A stretch of DNA of 64,000 nucleotides from positions 124,001 through 188,000 of the forward strand of contig NZ_FOWN01000001.1 in NCBI RefSeq assembly GCF_900115465.1. The letters run 5' to 3'. The notes beneath the pieces were generated by a model, which was given only the letters and a program-made list of their open reading frames with translations, did no database searches and had not been told where the DNA came from. Below are positions 9,137-17,401 of this stretch, in pieces. How positions within the stretch are numbered: position 1 is the first letter of the stretch; the number at the start of each line of letters is the position of its first letter. Origin of the DNA: Halolactibacillus alkaliphilus. GTDB taxonomy: Bacteria; Bacillota; Bacilli; Bacillales; Amphibacillaceae. A program made the translations under genes and the position numbers.

Positions 9137-9439
9137 ATGGGTATGATGCTCGTGTTTGTCTTAATATTAGCTTCGTTTTTAGGTTTTGAACTTATCTCTA
9201 AAGTACCAGCGCAACTGCATACACCCCTAATGTCAGGGTCTAATGCGATTTCGGGAATCACAGTAGTAGGGGCTATTCTTAGTCTTTCAGGCGCCTTTGT
9301 TATCGAAGGTGAAGTCATGACGATTATCCTCGGAACGTTATCTGTATTTTTTGCGACGATAAATGTTGTCGGTGGTTATATGGTGACAGATCGTATGTTG
9401 TCTATGTTTAATACAGGTAAGAAAGGGGACCAATCATGA
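9137..9439 (+). CDS. pntAB: NAD(P) transhydrogenase subunit alpha, part 2
   Basis: This 100-residue membrane protein is the split-off alpha part of the transhydrogenase proton channel (domain dII). Three hydrophobic helices are visible. The conserved VPAQLHTPLMSGSNAISGI stretch between the first two is characteristic. A GGAGGG site precedes the ATG, and the gene overlaps the pntB start in ATGATGA, so translation is probably coupled. Confidence 0.94.
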   Translation: MGMMLVFVLILASFLGFELISKVPAQLHTPLMSGSNAISGITVVGAILSLSGAFVIEGEVMTIILGTLSVFFATINVVGGYMVTDRMLSMFNTGKKGDQS

Positions 9440-10839
9440 TGAATGAAACAGTAATAAATGGTTTATATATTGTTTCGGCGATTTTCTTTGTCTTTGGTCT
9501 GAAGATGTTAGGAAAGGCTGAACAGGCGAGAAAAGGAAACCTCATCTCAGCAATTGGGATGTTGATCGCGATTGTGACAGCACTTATTAGTCAAAGTGTT
9601 TTAGAGTGGCAGTGGATTGCTGTTGGTATGATCGCTGGTTCGATTGTTGGCGCATTAGCTGCTAGACTGGTTGCCATGACCGCGATGCCAGAAATGGTGG
9701 CCTTATTTAATGGTTTTGGTGGTGCAGCGAGTTTACTCGTTGGATGGTCAGAGTATCACCGCTATACGGTAACGAATACGTATATGGAAGCGAATGTCCT
9801 GTCTTTATTGATTATCATTTTAACGATCGTTATCGGTGGTGCGACTTTTACAGGTTCGATTGTAGCTTGGGGTAAGTTATCAGAGAAGATACCAAGTAAG
9901 GCGATTCAATACCCTGGTCAGCAATTTGTGAATGTACTAATCGCTGCGTCATTGATCGGTGCAGCCATGTTATTTGGTCCTTTACGTGAATCACTAAATG
10001 TAGATTCATATATTTTAGTTATAGTAACCATTGTTATTGCGTGCATTTTGGGAATCACATTTGTTATCCCTATTGGTGGCGGTGATATGCCGGTCGTTAT
10101 TTCCTTGCTGAATTCCTTTAGTGGAATGGCCGCGTGTGCTGCTGGTTTTGTTATTTCAAACAACGTGTTAATTGTTGCAGGTGCTCTCGTCGGATCCAGT
10201 GGGATTATTCTGACGAATATTATGTGTAAGTCAATGAACCGTAAGTTAACGAATGTTTTGTTTAGTGGGTTTGGCGCAACTAAAGCGAGTACTGGTGGTG
10301 GTTTTCAAGGTGAAGCCAAGCCGGTCTCTGTTGAAGATGCTTATCTTATGTTAGAAGCTGCCAGTAATGTGTTAGTTGTACCAGGCTATGGAATGGCTGT
10401 AGCACAGGCGCAACATGCTATTCAAGAATTAGCAGCGCAGCTAGAAGAAAATGGAGCGGAAGTTAACTTTGCTGTCCATCCAGTGGCAGGGCGGATGCCG
10501 GGGCATATGAACGTGTTACTCGCAGAAGCTAATGTGCCATATGAACAGTTAAAAGAAATGGAAGATGTTAATCCAACAATTGAAAATGTTGATATTGTTA
10601 TTGTTATTGGCGCAAATGATGTGGTCAATCCTGCCGCTAGAACAGATGAAACATCGCCAATCTATGGTATGCCTATTATTGATGTTGATAAAGCAAGAAC
10701 GGTTATTGTCATGAAACGGTCGATGAACCCAGGATTTGCTGGTATTGATAACCCATTATTCTTTAATGACAATACGCGAATGCTGTTTGGAGATGCGAAA
10801 AAATCAACACAGGGTCTTGTGGCTGAATTTAAAGGTTAA
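9436..10839 (+). CDS. pntB: NAD(P) transhydrogenase subunit beta
   Basis: This 467-residue protein has an N-terminal membrane half (dII) with many helices and a C-terminal NADP(H)-binding domain (dIII) from about residue 290. Motifs include VPGYGMAVAQAQHAI, HPVAGRMPGHMNVLLAEA and GANDVVNPAA, all typical of PntB. Two start codons (9436 and 9439) lie in tandem behind AAAGGGGA. It completes the three-gene pnt operon, which ends at a terminator shared with the opposing Lia operon. Confidence 0.94.
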   Translation: MMNETVINGLYIVSAIFFVFGLKMLGKAEQARKGNLISAIGMLIAIVTALISQSVLEWQWIAVGMIAGSIVGALAARLVAMTAMPEMVALFNGFGGAASLLVGWSEYHRYTVTNTYMEANVLSLLIIILTIVIGGATFTGSIVAWGKLSEKIPSKAIQYPGQQFVNVLIAASLIGAAMLFGPLRESLNVDSYILVIVTIVIACILGITFVIPIGGGDMPVVISLLNSFSGMAACAAGFVISNNVLIVAGALVGSSGIILTNIMCKSMNRKLTNVLFSGFGATKASTGGGFQGEAKPVSVEDAYLMLEAASNVLVVPGYGMAVAQAQHAIQELAAQLEENGAEVNFAVHPVAGRMPGHMNVLLAEANVPYEQLKEMEDVNPTIENVDIVIVIGANDVVNPAARTDETSPIYGMPIIDVDKARTVIVMKRSMNPGFAGIDNPLFFNDNTRMLFGDAKKSTQGLVAEFKG

Positions 10840-10850
10840 TGATAAAAGGT

Positions 10851-10890
10851 AAAAGCGTACTTTCCTCATTCAGAAGAAAGCACGCTTTTT
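10851..10890. terminator. Bidirectional terminator between pntB and the Lia operon
   Basis: AAAAGCGTACTTTC pairs with GAAAGCACGCTTTT apart from one A-C mismatch (G-U when read on the other strand), with T-runs on both sides. It sits between convergent genes and touches the stop codon of the minus-strand gene. Confidence 0.75.
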
Positions 10891-11726
10891 CATTGTTTTT
10901 CAACAAGTATTTGGCCAACATTTACGTTAGCCTCTACTTTAACACCATCTTTTCCTACTGATTTGTTCCATTCGCTATTTGTATCTAAATCAGCATCACC
11001 AAACCCTTTTGTCCGTATATTACCGAGGTCAACACGAAAGTCGGCATCATAGGCATCTGTGAATTCCGTGAATGCCAGTGCAATAGCGCCAAGATTTACT
11101 TCAGCGTTTATATACTCTCGCGTCTCAAGTAATGAAAGGTCAATATTTCCAACGTTTACGTTAGCCGTCCAATTTCCCGCCCCTTGAGAGACATAAATTT
11201 GACCGACGTTTACTTCAACATCCGCTTCGTCGGTGACAATATTGGTTAGTGATACCTTTCCGACATGATTGTGTACATCTAAGCGCGACATCCTCACGTC
11301 ATTTACTGTTACATCTCCGACATGAAGACGAATCACCATACTGTTATATATATTATCTGGCAATGACAGCGTGATATGTGGCTGTTTTTGGACATTTAAT
11401 ACAACTCTTCTCCAACCTACAGGTAATTGGTTAAAGGTGAGCTTCAGAAAGTGATCATCACTTAATGTCATATTTAGCTGCGCTTTTGCTGTTTCGTTAA
11501 CTGAAACATAGATGGCATCATCAGGACTTGGCTGAATGTTAATCGATCCAACATTGGCATCAATAGAAATATCCGTAACAGATGATGTGATTATTTCTTT
11601 ATCAATGAGCTGTTCCTCCATTGTAGATGAACTATCGGTAAGGTTTGTAAAAGGTATGCCGAAGAAAATAAGACCGATTACCCCTGCTCCCAAAAGTATA
11701 ATCCCAAGACTTATAGTTAAGCGCAT
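10890..11726 (-). CDS. LiaG-like membrane-anchored DUF4097-type beta-repeat protein
   Basis: This 278-residue protein has one N-terminal membrane helix (about residues 5-26) and then a beta-rich domain with recurring glycine and asparagine motifs such as DANVGSINI, NVGQIYV, NVGNIDL, NLGAIAL and NVGQILV. That pattern is typical of DUF4097 beta-strand proteins, which occur in Lia operons as LiaG. Function is unknown; the solenoid would face outside the membrane. An AAGGGGTG ribosome binding site precedes the ATG, four bases after the HAAS gene. It is the last gene of the seven-gene operon. Confidence 0.75.
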   Translation of the reverse strand: MRLTISLGIILLGAGVIGLIFFGIPFTNLTDSSSTMEEQLIDKEIITSSVTDISIDANVGSINIQPSPDDAIYVSVNETAKAQLNMTLSDDHFLKLTFNQLPVGWRRVVLNVQKQPHITLSLPDNIYNSMVIRLHVGDVTVNDVRMSRLDVHNHVGKVSLTNIVTDEADVEVNVGQIYVSQGAGNWTANVNVGNIDLSLLETREYINAEVNLGAIALAFTEFTDAYDADFRVDLGNIRTKGFGDADLDTNSEWNKSVGKDGVKVEANVNVGQILVEKQ

Positions 11727-11730
11727 GATA

Positions 11731-12291
11731 TCACCCCTTTACCCACTGAGTTATGACGTGAATATACTTTTTTGTTAAGTAGATGGTGCCTTTTGATAAC
11801 TGATACCAAAGAGATGAAGCAATAAGTGCAGCGCCAGTAATAACAGCTATAAGAGAGCCTTCTGATAATAATTCAACAGGACTTCGCCAAAATAAGGATG
11901 CTAGCCAAATAACGGGACTAAATAAACTTGTCACAATAAGGGCCCATCCTCCAAATAAAAAGCCATAAAAACCGATGACCGGCCCAATGATAAACAGCAC
12001 ATTAAGGATAATCACAACGATGAGACGGCCCATATGGGTTGTTTGACGAGGGGAATCATAAACGGAATCCCTAAATGGCGCCTCTTGATGGGCCTCTTGT
12101 ACTGGCATGCTATAATGAGAGGCGATCTGGTCTGGCGGTCCAAACTCTAAAATTAATGTTTGGTCATCCTTACCCTCAAGCGCGCCAATTTTAAATCGGT
12201 CTTCGATATTTTCTAAAATCAGTTGTTGCTCATGCATTGGTAAAGAGCGTATATAGTACTGTAACTCTTTTAGATAACTTTTTTTATCCAT
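11731..12291 (-). CDS. HAAS domain (DUF1700) membrane protein
   Basis: This 186-residue protein has an N-terminal helical domain of about 65 residues (MDKKSYLKELQYYIRSLP, then EFGPPDQIA) matching the HAAS/DUF1700 pattern, followed by three hydrophobic segments. HAAS proteins commonly sit beside DUF4097 proteins and PadR or two-component regulators and are thought to take part in signalling. An AAGGAGAG site precedes the ATG. It is placed between liaR and the LiaG-like gene, so it probably belongs to the envelope stress module. Confidence 0.75.
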   Translation of the reverse strand: MDKKSYLKELQYYIRSLPMHEQQLILENIEDRFKIGALEGKDDQTLILEFGPPDQIASHYSMPVQEAHQEAPFRDSVYDSPRQTTHMGRLIVVIILNVLFIIGPVIGFYGFLFGGWALIVTSLFSPVIWLASLFWRSPVELLSEGSLIAVITGAALIASSLWYQLSKGTIYLTKKYIHVITQWVKG

Positions 12292-12305
12292 GACGTCGCT
12301 CTCCT

Positions 12306-12941
12306 TTATGATTTGATGAGATGGTGTTCATGGGCATAAATCGCTGCTTGTGTGCGGTCGTTAACCATTAGCTTACTCAGTATATTACTGACATGAACTT
12401 TGGTTGTCTTTAAAGCAATGACGAGCTCATCAGCAATCTCTTGATTTGTTTTTCCAGCTGCGATCAACAGTAATACTTCTTTTTCCCGAGCGGTTAGGCT
12501 CTCATGTGGTAATGCTTCTTGTTTGTTTCGCATCTTTAGTAGTACTTTACTCGTGACTTCTGCTTCAAAAAAAGATTCACCGGCATAGGTTCGGCGGATG
12601 GCTTCTGCCATGTCACTTGCCTTGGTCGTTTTTAATACATAGCTTGTTGCCCCCGCTTCTAAGGCAGGATAGACCTTATCATCATCAATGAAACTTGTCA
12701 TCATCAGGACCTTAGCTTCTGGCCACTGTTTAATAATCTCGCGTGTTGCTTCAATTCCGTCCATATCATCCATCACAATATCCATTAATATAATGTCAGG
12801 CTTTAAGTCTAAGGCTAACGTCACACCTTCTCGTCCATTCCCTGCTTCTGCAATCACATCAATATCTGATTGTGTAGAAAGATATGTACAGACACCGAGG
12901 CGCACCATCTCATGATCATCTACTAATAATACGGAAATCAT
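12306..12941 (-). CDS. liaR: Response regulator LiaR, NarL family
   Basis: This 211-residue regulator has a receiver domain with acidic pocket D8/D9, phosphoacceptor D54 (in [12 protein letters not shown]) and the switch region VLMMTSF, followed by a LuxR-type HTH ([27 protein letters not shown]). I chose the ATG at 12941 over an upstream GTG because an AGGTG motif lies six bases before it. It follows liaS directly. In Bacillus the phosphorylated protein activates the liaI promoter under cell-wall antibiotic stress, and the same loop is likely here. Confidence 0.9.
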   Translation of the reverse strand: MISVLLVDDHEMVRLGVCTYLSTQSDIDVIAEAGNGREGVTLALDLKPDIILMDIVMDDMDGIEATREIIKQWPEAKVLMMTSFIDDDKVYPALEAGATSYVLKTTKASDMAEAIRRTYAGESFFEAEVTSKVLLKMRNKQEALPHESLTAREKEVLLLIAAGKTNQEIADELVIALKTTKVHVSNILSKLMVNDRTQAAIYAHEHHLIKS

Positions 12942-12950
12942 CGTTATCAC

Positions 12951-13985
12951 CTACTCCTTAATAATCGGTACCTTGACATCAAGCTTCGTTCCTTCACCAG
13001 GAACACTGATAATCCTTAGGGTACCGCCAATTTCTGCTGTTCGCTCATGCATATTGCTTAAGCCGTATGAGCTAAGTGATTGGTCTGATACTTCAAATCC
13101 AATCCCATCGTCAACCACTGTTAAAATGACTTGCCCCTCTCGTTCGATGAGCATAATATCAAGTGTTGTCGCTTTCGCATGGCGTAATGTGTTAGATACA
13201 GACTCTTGTAAAATTCTAAATAAATGATCTTCAATCCCTCTTTTAACATCTACATCCTCAATGCGCCACTGAACAGTGACAGGTACTTTTTCAGAAAGGT
13301 CTTTTAGTAGGGACTCTACGCCTTCTTTTAAGCTATGATCTTTTAGCGCCACAGGGCGTAAGTGGAGAAGCAGCGCCCGCATTTCAAGTTGGGCTTGTTG
13401 TATCATCTGTTCAACTTGTTGAATCGGTTTTTGAATCGTCGAATCATCCGTATCCGGCATTTCATTGATAGCCGAGACGAGCATTGAAGCTGCGAATAGT
13501 TCTTGACTTACCGAGTCATGTAGCTCACGAGCTAATCGATTGCGTTCGGCTGTAATGCGTTTTTCAATTGCTTCTTCTTGGTCTTCAACGCGCTGACTAA
13601 TTAAATCTTGGGCTCTTTTCGTTTGTTCTTTTAGCTGTTGATGAATATGCGTGAGTGACCCCATTATTTGCTTGACGTATGCTCTATTTTTACTAGAGGA
13701 TCTATAGTGCGGGGTTTGACCATTCTCTAGATCGGTTAACGCTTGAGCTAGACCTTGCCATTCTGCTTGATGTCTAAAGCTATCTAACAAGCCTTTAATC
13801 AACCCAAATCCAATAGACACACCGATGAGTAGAACCAAAAATGGCATGGTATGAAAGAAAGGGCTAGTGAATAATTCCCATTCATCTACAGGTATATGAA
13901 GTAAAAATAAACCAGTTAATATAGCCGCAAAAAATAATGAACCGGCAATGGCTTTGGTTACGGTGCGTAATAGATAGAGGATCAT
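12951..13985 (-). CDS. liaS: Sensor histidine kinase LiaS
   Basis: This 344-residue kinase has two N-terminal membrane helices (about 9-29 and 45-64) with only a short external loop, as expected for an intramembrane-sensing kinase. A coiled linker leads to the HisKA_3 box ERNRLARELHDSVSQELFA with phosphoacceptor H156. The ATPase domain carries NTLRHAKAT and DDGIGF. It overlaps the liaF stop by four bases (ATGA) and is followed by liaR. It pairs with LiaF and LiaR to sense lipid II-cycle and envelope damage in relatives. Confidence 0.9.
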   Translation of the reverse strand: MILYLLRTVTKAIAGSLFFAAILTGLFLLHIPVDEWELFTSPFFHTMPFLVLLIGVSIGFGLIKGLLDSFRHQAEWQGLAQALTDLENGQTPHYRSSSKNRAYVKQIMGSLTHIHQQLKEQTKRAQDLISQRVEDQEEAIEKRITAERNRLARELHDSVSQELFAASMLVSAINEMPDTDDSTIQKPIQQVEQMIQQAQLEMRALLLHLRPVALKDHSLKEGVESLLKDLSEKVPVTVQWRIEDVDVKRGIEDHLFRILQESVSNTLRHAKATTLDIMLIEREGQVILTVVDDGIGFEVSDQSLSSYGLSNMHERTAEIGGTLRIISVPGEGTKLDVKVPIIKE

Positions 13986-14698
13986 CCGCGTCTCACCTCA
14001 ATCTCTCCAAACCACAAGGTGGTATGTAACTTTATCCTTCTAGTAGCTGTATGGTAGTCCTGTGTCACTACATGAAGTGTACGATTGGTCATTCTGGCAT
14101 CCTGATAACCGAGGAGATTGATTGATCCTGCGAGAACGGAATGATGGAGGTTAACTTCAACATCATAAGGAACGATAATCACTATTTTTCCTATCCACTG
14201 ATTGACAGTTACTATTGGCTCGCCCTTTGGTAAGATTGTTGCGGTTAAATCAATAACGGTTTCGCCGATCGCCGTTTGAATATTGATATCTTGAAAACGA
14301 TATCCCGTCTTAGGTGTGGTTTGTTTCCCAAACCACTTATTTACAAGTAAAACTGTTTCATGTTTTAAGTGAGATGAATCTGGAAATTGCGGTTGGTGAT
14401 AAGTAACATGCTGCTTTTGATGATAAGTACGGATAATCCATATGGATAAGACGACAAATAGTCCAAACTTAAAGAGGGAAGTGTTGATAAGTGTCACGCC
14501 AACCATTCCGATTCCAATCCAAAAGGCGACTTTTCCTTCAGATCGATAACTATGTTGCCAGGCAATATATGTGATAACAGTACTTATCATTAACCAAATA
14601 AATGTGCTCGTTTGGATAAAGATAAGTTCAAATAAGAAAAATAAAATAAGTGCCAGTATGACGTATGGTAGCATGTGGTCTTTGTTGTTTTTAAACAT
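13982..14698 (-). CDS. liaF: LiaF-like inhibitor of the LiaSR system
   Basis: This 238-residue protein has about four N-terminal membrane segments and a C-terminal soluble beta domain rich in glycine turns (LVNKWFGKQ, VNQWIGKIVIIVP, TTLWFGEIEV), matching LiaF. In Bacillus LiaF keeps LiaS inactive without stress. The start at 14698 was chosen for its AAAAGGGGATC ribosome binding site; an upstream ATG-like codon lacks one. The gene is coupled to liaS by an ATGA overlap. Confidence 0.85.
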   Translation of the reverse strand: MFKNNKDHMLPYVILALILFFLFELIFIQTSTFIWLMISTVITYIAWQHSYRSEGKVAFWIGIGMVGVTLINTSLFKFGLFVVLSIWIIRTYHQKQHVTYHQPQFPDSSHLKHETVLLVNKWFGKQTTPKTGYRFQDINIQTAIGETVIDLTATILPKGEPIVTVNQWIGKIVIIVPYDVEVNLHHSVLAGSINLLGYQDARMTNRTLHVVTQDYHTATRRIKLHTTLWFGEIEVRRG

Positions 14699-14777
14699 GA
14701 CGATCCCCTTTTCATCAACAATAAGTAGCATGAGGTGCCCATACTAGGCACCCTACTACTTATAAGGATAACCGAAC

Positions 14778-15407
14778 TTATTGAGGAAATGAATCATTTT
14801 TTTCTAATTCAGCGAACCGAGCATCTAGCGTGTGCAAACGGTGTTGATGATATAATTTGTTTTCTAATCGCTCAATATAGGCTTCTACATCGTCAAATGT
14901 TACTTGACTCTCTTCAATTTTTTCAGGGTTTAAAACGTGATTTATTCCTTGATGCACCCGTGCAAGGTTTTCTCTACCGCGTAACTCCAAGCGTTTAACA
15001 TAGAGGTTCTTTAACTGATGTTGCATAGTTTCATACTTTATTTCAACATCTGCAATTTGTGCTGACGTTTTATCATACATCTCTTTTAGTTGATGGGCAC
15101 GAGATTGGTAATTCTTCACATCTTCTTCTGCCTCTTCTTTTAAGTCGATACGGTCATGAGCCTCTGCAAGCATGATTTGTTGGTTGCGCTTCTCTACCAT
15201 CTGTACAGCTCTTTGCCACTCTTTTTTATATTCTTGTTGAATAAGGTACTGCTTCTCAATTAATCCTTTTAATTTCTTAACTTCATCTTCGCATTTTCGA
15301 ATATACTGATTGAGATGGGTCATAGGGTGCTTTTCTTCTTTTTGGTCTAATAATTGATTGATATCAGCGACAACGGTATCCTTGATACGAGTAAAAATGT
15401 TTGTCAT
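14778..15407 (-). CDS. liaH: LiaH, PspA/IM30 family phage-shock protein
   Basis: This 209-residue, almost entirely helical coiled-coil protein opens MTNIFTRIKDTVVADINQLLDQ, the PspA/IM30 signature. Proteins of this family form large oligomers that protect the membrane. The start at 15407 has an AAAGGAGC site and fits family N termini, whereas the longer reading adds 13 unrelated residues. It follows liaI by 20 bases and is the expected main target of LiaR. Confidence 0.88.
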   Translation of the reverse strand: MTNIFTRIKDTVVADINQLLDQKEEKHPMTHLNQYIRKCEDEVKKLKGLIEKQYLIQQEYKKEWQRAVQMVEKRNQQIMLAEAHDRIDLKEEAEEDVKNYQSRAHQLKEMYDKTSAQIADVEIKYETMQHQLKNLYVKRLELRGRENLARVHQGINHVLNPEKIEESQVTFDDVEAYIERLENKLYHQHRLHTLDARFAELEKNDSFPQ

Positions 15408-15427
15408 GTGAATCGCTCCTTTTTCAT

Positions 15428-15742
15428 TTAATATTCTGTTTGCCAATCATAGTTTTTAGTTTTTGTTTTGGTCTTTTGTGAAGCTTTCAGGGTCATGTAT
15501 AATAACACAACAGCGCCAAGTCCAATGAGTGCGGGACTGTTAGATAAGGAAAGAGATAAGCCGATAAGAGCCACAATCCCAAAACCAATCTTTTCTAACG
15601 CGTTATCTGCCAAAAGAAAACGTCGTACGCCGTAATAAAGGAGTCCAATCGTTAGAACAAAAGCAATTAAAGGGCCGAGCATGGATAAAACGATCGCACC
15701 AAATATAAAGGCCATTACAAGTAAAATTAATGTACGCATCAT
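15428..15742 (-). CDS. liaI: LiaI-like small membrane protein
   Basis: This 104-residue protein is mostly hydrophobic, with three to four predicted membrane segments and a short charged tail (KASQKTKTKTKNYDWQTEY). It precedes liaH, where LiaI sits in Bacillus as a membrane anchor for LiaH. I assign it mainly by position and topology. The start at 15742 has a strong AAAGGAGG site, and the reading eight residues longer lacks one. Confidence 0.65.
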   Translation of the reverse strand: MMRTLILLVMAFIFGAIVLSMLGPLIAFVLTIGLLYYGVRRFLLADNALEKIGFGIVALIGLSLSLSNSPALIGLGAVVLLYMTLKASQKTKTKTKNYDWQTEY

Positions 15743-15783
15743 GTACGCCTCCTTTCTATAGTTCAAGTTTATCGAAAGAAGTG

Positions 15784-15823
15784 ATTTTAGATAATGGGCT
15801 CTGGAGTTATCTTTGACTAAGAC
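15784..15823 (-). promoter_or_regulatory. Candidate LiaR-responsive promoter of liaI
   Basis: On the minus strand, GTCTTAGTC (15815-15823) resembles the GTCTNAGAC-like boxes reported for LiaR/CesR-type regulators, with one mismatch. Further downstream, toward liaI, lies ATTATCTAAAAT (15784-15795), which could contain the -10 box. Position upstream of liaI is right, but the motif is short and the assignment is tentative. Confidence 0.35.
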
Positions 15824-15905
15824 TAGAGGCGTATATTTTAAACAAGGATAGAAAGGTTTAACTTATATTTTTCAAAGCACATATGCAAAAAAAATATGAA
15901 AGGGG

Positions 15906-15934
15906 TTGCATTTTTGTGGGTGGTCAGTTACAAT
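15906..15934 (+). promoter_or_regulatory. Sigma-A promoter of the EIIA-antiterminator-EIICB-GH4 operon
   Basis: TTGCAT (15906-15911) and TACAAT (15929-15934) are spaced by exactly 17 bp. The predicted start of transcription near 15941 lies just before the candidate antiterminator RNA element. Confidence 0.7.
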
Positions 15935-15947
15935 CAATTTAAATTAA

Positions 15948-15976
15948 ACGTGTGACTATTAAATTAGGCGCGAGTC
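15948..15976 (+). promoter_or_regulatory. Candidate ribonucleic antiterminator (RAT), GlcT/LicT type
   Basis: The 29-base segment opens ACGTGTGACTATTA and closes AGGCGCGAGTC. It closely resembles the ptsG-type RAT recognised by GlcT as I recall it. Its 3' part (from 15967) overlaps the 5' arm of the terminator, so the two RNA folds exclude each other, as in known antitermination leaders. The protein to bind it is encoded as the second gene of the same operon. Confidence 0.75.
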
Positions 15977-16013
15977 AGAGTAAAGTTTTCTTTACCTGAC
16001 TTGCGTCTTTTTT
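15967..16013 (+). terminator. Leader terminator controlled by antitermination
   Basis: GGCGCGAGTCAG (15967-15978) pairs with CTGACTTGCGTC (15996-16007), allowing two G-U pairs. An inner GTAAAG/CTTTAC stem closes on TTTT, and a T-run follows (16008-16013). It lies 31 bases before the EIIA start codon. Confidence 0.85.
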
Positions 16014-16044
16014 GTTGTCTAAATTATTTTTAGGAGTGGTTAGA

Positions 16045-16545
16045 ATGATAAGTAAATTATTTAAAAAAGAAAATCGAGTGATAAAAATAAAAAGTCCGGT
16101 AAGCGGGAGGTTAATATCAATTGAGGATGTAGGTGATAAAACCTTTGCATCAAAAGCTCTTGGTGAGGGGGTTGCTATTATACCTAGTAAAGGTTCGGTC
16201 AGGGCGCCATTTAGTGGAAAAGTGCTTATGGTGGCAAACACAAAGCATGCGATAGGGTTAGAGTCTGAAGATGGTATCCAAGTCATTATCCATATTGGTA
16301 TCGATACAGTAAAAAGAGAAGGAGAGGGGTTTAATGTTGAGTTGAAAGAGGGTGTGGAACATGTGGATGAAGGTGATTTATTAGTGACGTTTGATAATGA
16401 GACGATGGTTAAGGAAGGGGTAGATACGACGGTGTTATTAATTGTGACAGAAACAAATGGCCACACGCTATCAAAAATATTATCACAAGGTATGGTTGAG
16501 GAAGGAGAAAGTGATGTGTCTGAATTTATTAGAAAGAAGGTGTGA
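16045..16545 (+). CDS. PTS EIIA, glucose (Crr) type
   Basis: This 166-residue cytoplasmic phosphocarrier has phosphoacceptor H83 in IIHIGIDTVK and the second conserved active-site histidine H68 in NTKHAIGL. SPVSGRL near the N terminus and APFSGKV also fit. The ATG at 16045 is preceded by TAGGAGTGG; an upstream TTG at 16012 lies inside the terminator T-run and is rejected. It should phosphorylate the EIIB domain of the EIICB two genes downstream. The gene overlaps or abuts the antiterminator gene. Confidence 0.9.
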   Translation: MISKLFKKENRVIKIKSPVSGRLISIEDVGDKTFASKALGEGVAIIPSKGSVRAPFSGKVLMVANTKHAIGLESEDGIQVIIHIGIDTVKREGEGFNVELKEGVEHVDEGDLLVTFDNETMVKEGVDTTVLLIVTETNGHTLSKILSQGMVEEGESDVSEFIRKKV

Positions 16546-16547
16546 AG

Positions 16548-17396
16548 ATGATTGTTTTACGTGTGTTTAATAATAATGCTGTCGTTGTAGAATTCGAAAA
16601 AGAAAATGGTCATAAAACGGAAGCAGTCGTAATAGGTCCGGGACTAGGGTTTAAGAAAAAACAAGGGGATCAAATAGATCCACACCATGTTGAAAAAGTA
16701 TATTATGTACAGTCTGAGCTACAGAATCGATTTTTAAATATATTAAACTCAACCGAAGAAGAACATCTATATATTGCGGATCGAGTTATTTCAGAAGCAG
16801 AAAAACTAGGTTATGAAAAAACAACTGTAGGCATAATGGCGCTCACAGAACATATTAGCTTTGCGATTGAGCGACACATGAGCGGCATTACACTCCCTAA
16901 CCTCATGTTACATGAGATTCAGTCATTTTACCCTAAAGAATATGAAATTGGCGAATGGGCTGTTAGTTATATTCATAGAAAACTGAATATAAACCTGGGT
17001 CAAGATGAAGCGGGGTATATAACGCTTCATATATTAAATGCGATGATGAATCATAATACTCAAAGCACTGTAGATTTATTGAAGTTTGTTAGTGGAACCA
17101 TTGCCCTGATTGAAGGGTTTTATGAAATAAAAATTGATCATGATTTATTCGATAAGAATCGTTTAGTGACACATTTAAAGTTTTTAGCGCAAAGAATGTT
17201 TTTAAATAAAGTAGAAGGAAGAAAAGATGTTGAAGACTTATTTAATTATTTAATTCAGAGCAATGAAAAACATAGAGAATTCGCACCGAAGTTTCTTAAG
17301 TACGCGGAAGACTCATACAATATTCAGTTGGATAAAGGCGAGATTGTTTACGTTTTGATCCATATAACAAAATTCATAAAAAATGATCGGAGTTGA
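16548..17396 (+). CDS. BglG/LicT/GlcT-family transcriptional antiterminator
   Basis: This 282-residue RNA-binding regulator has a CAT domain at about residues 1-58 (MIVLRVFNNNAVVVEF, IGPGLGFKKKQGD) and two PRD domains. Likely phosphorylated histidines are H102 and H161 in PRD1 and H209 and H272 in PRD2. When sugar is present, EII should stop inhibiting it by phosphorylation, and it would then bind the leader RAT and prevent termination. It is encoded inside the operon it probably controls, between EIIA and EIICB, giving positive feedback. The ATG at 16548 is preferred for its spacing from AGAAGG. Family is firm; the target is inferred. Confidence 0.92.
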   Translation: MIVLRVFNNNAVVVEFEKENGHKTEAVVIGPGLGFKKKQGDQIDPHHVEKVYYVQSELQNRFLNILNSTEEEHLYIADRVISEAEKLGYEKTTVGIMALTEHISFAIERHMSGITLPNLMLHEIQSFYPKEYEIGEWAVSYIHRKLNINLGQDEAGYITLHILNAMMNHNTQSTVDLLKFVSGTIALIEGFYEIKIDHDLFDKNRLVTHLKFLAQRMFLNKVEGRKDVEDLFNYLIQSNEKHREFAPKFLKYAEDSYNIQLDKGEIVYVLIHITKFIKNDRS

Positions 17397-17401
17397 AAAA
17401 G

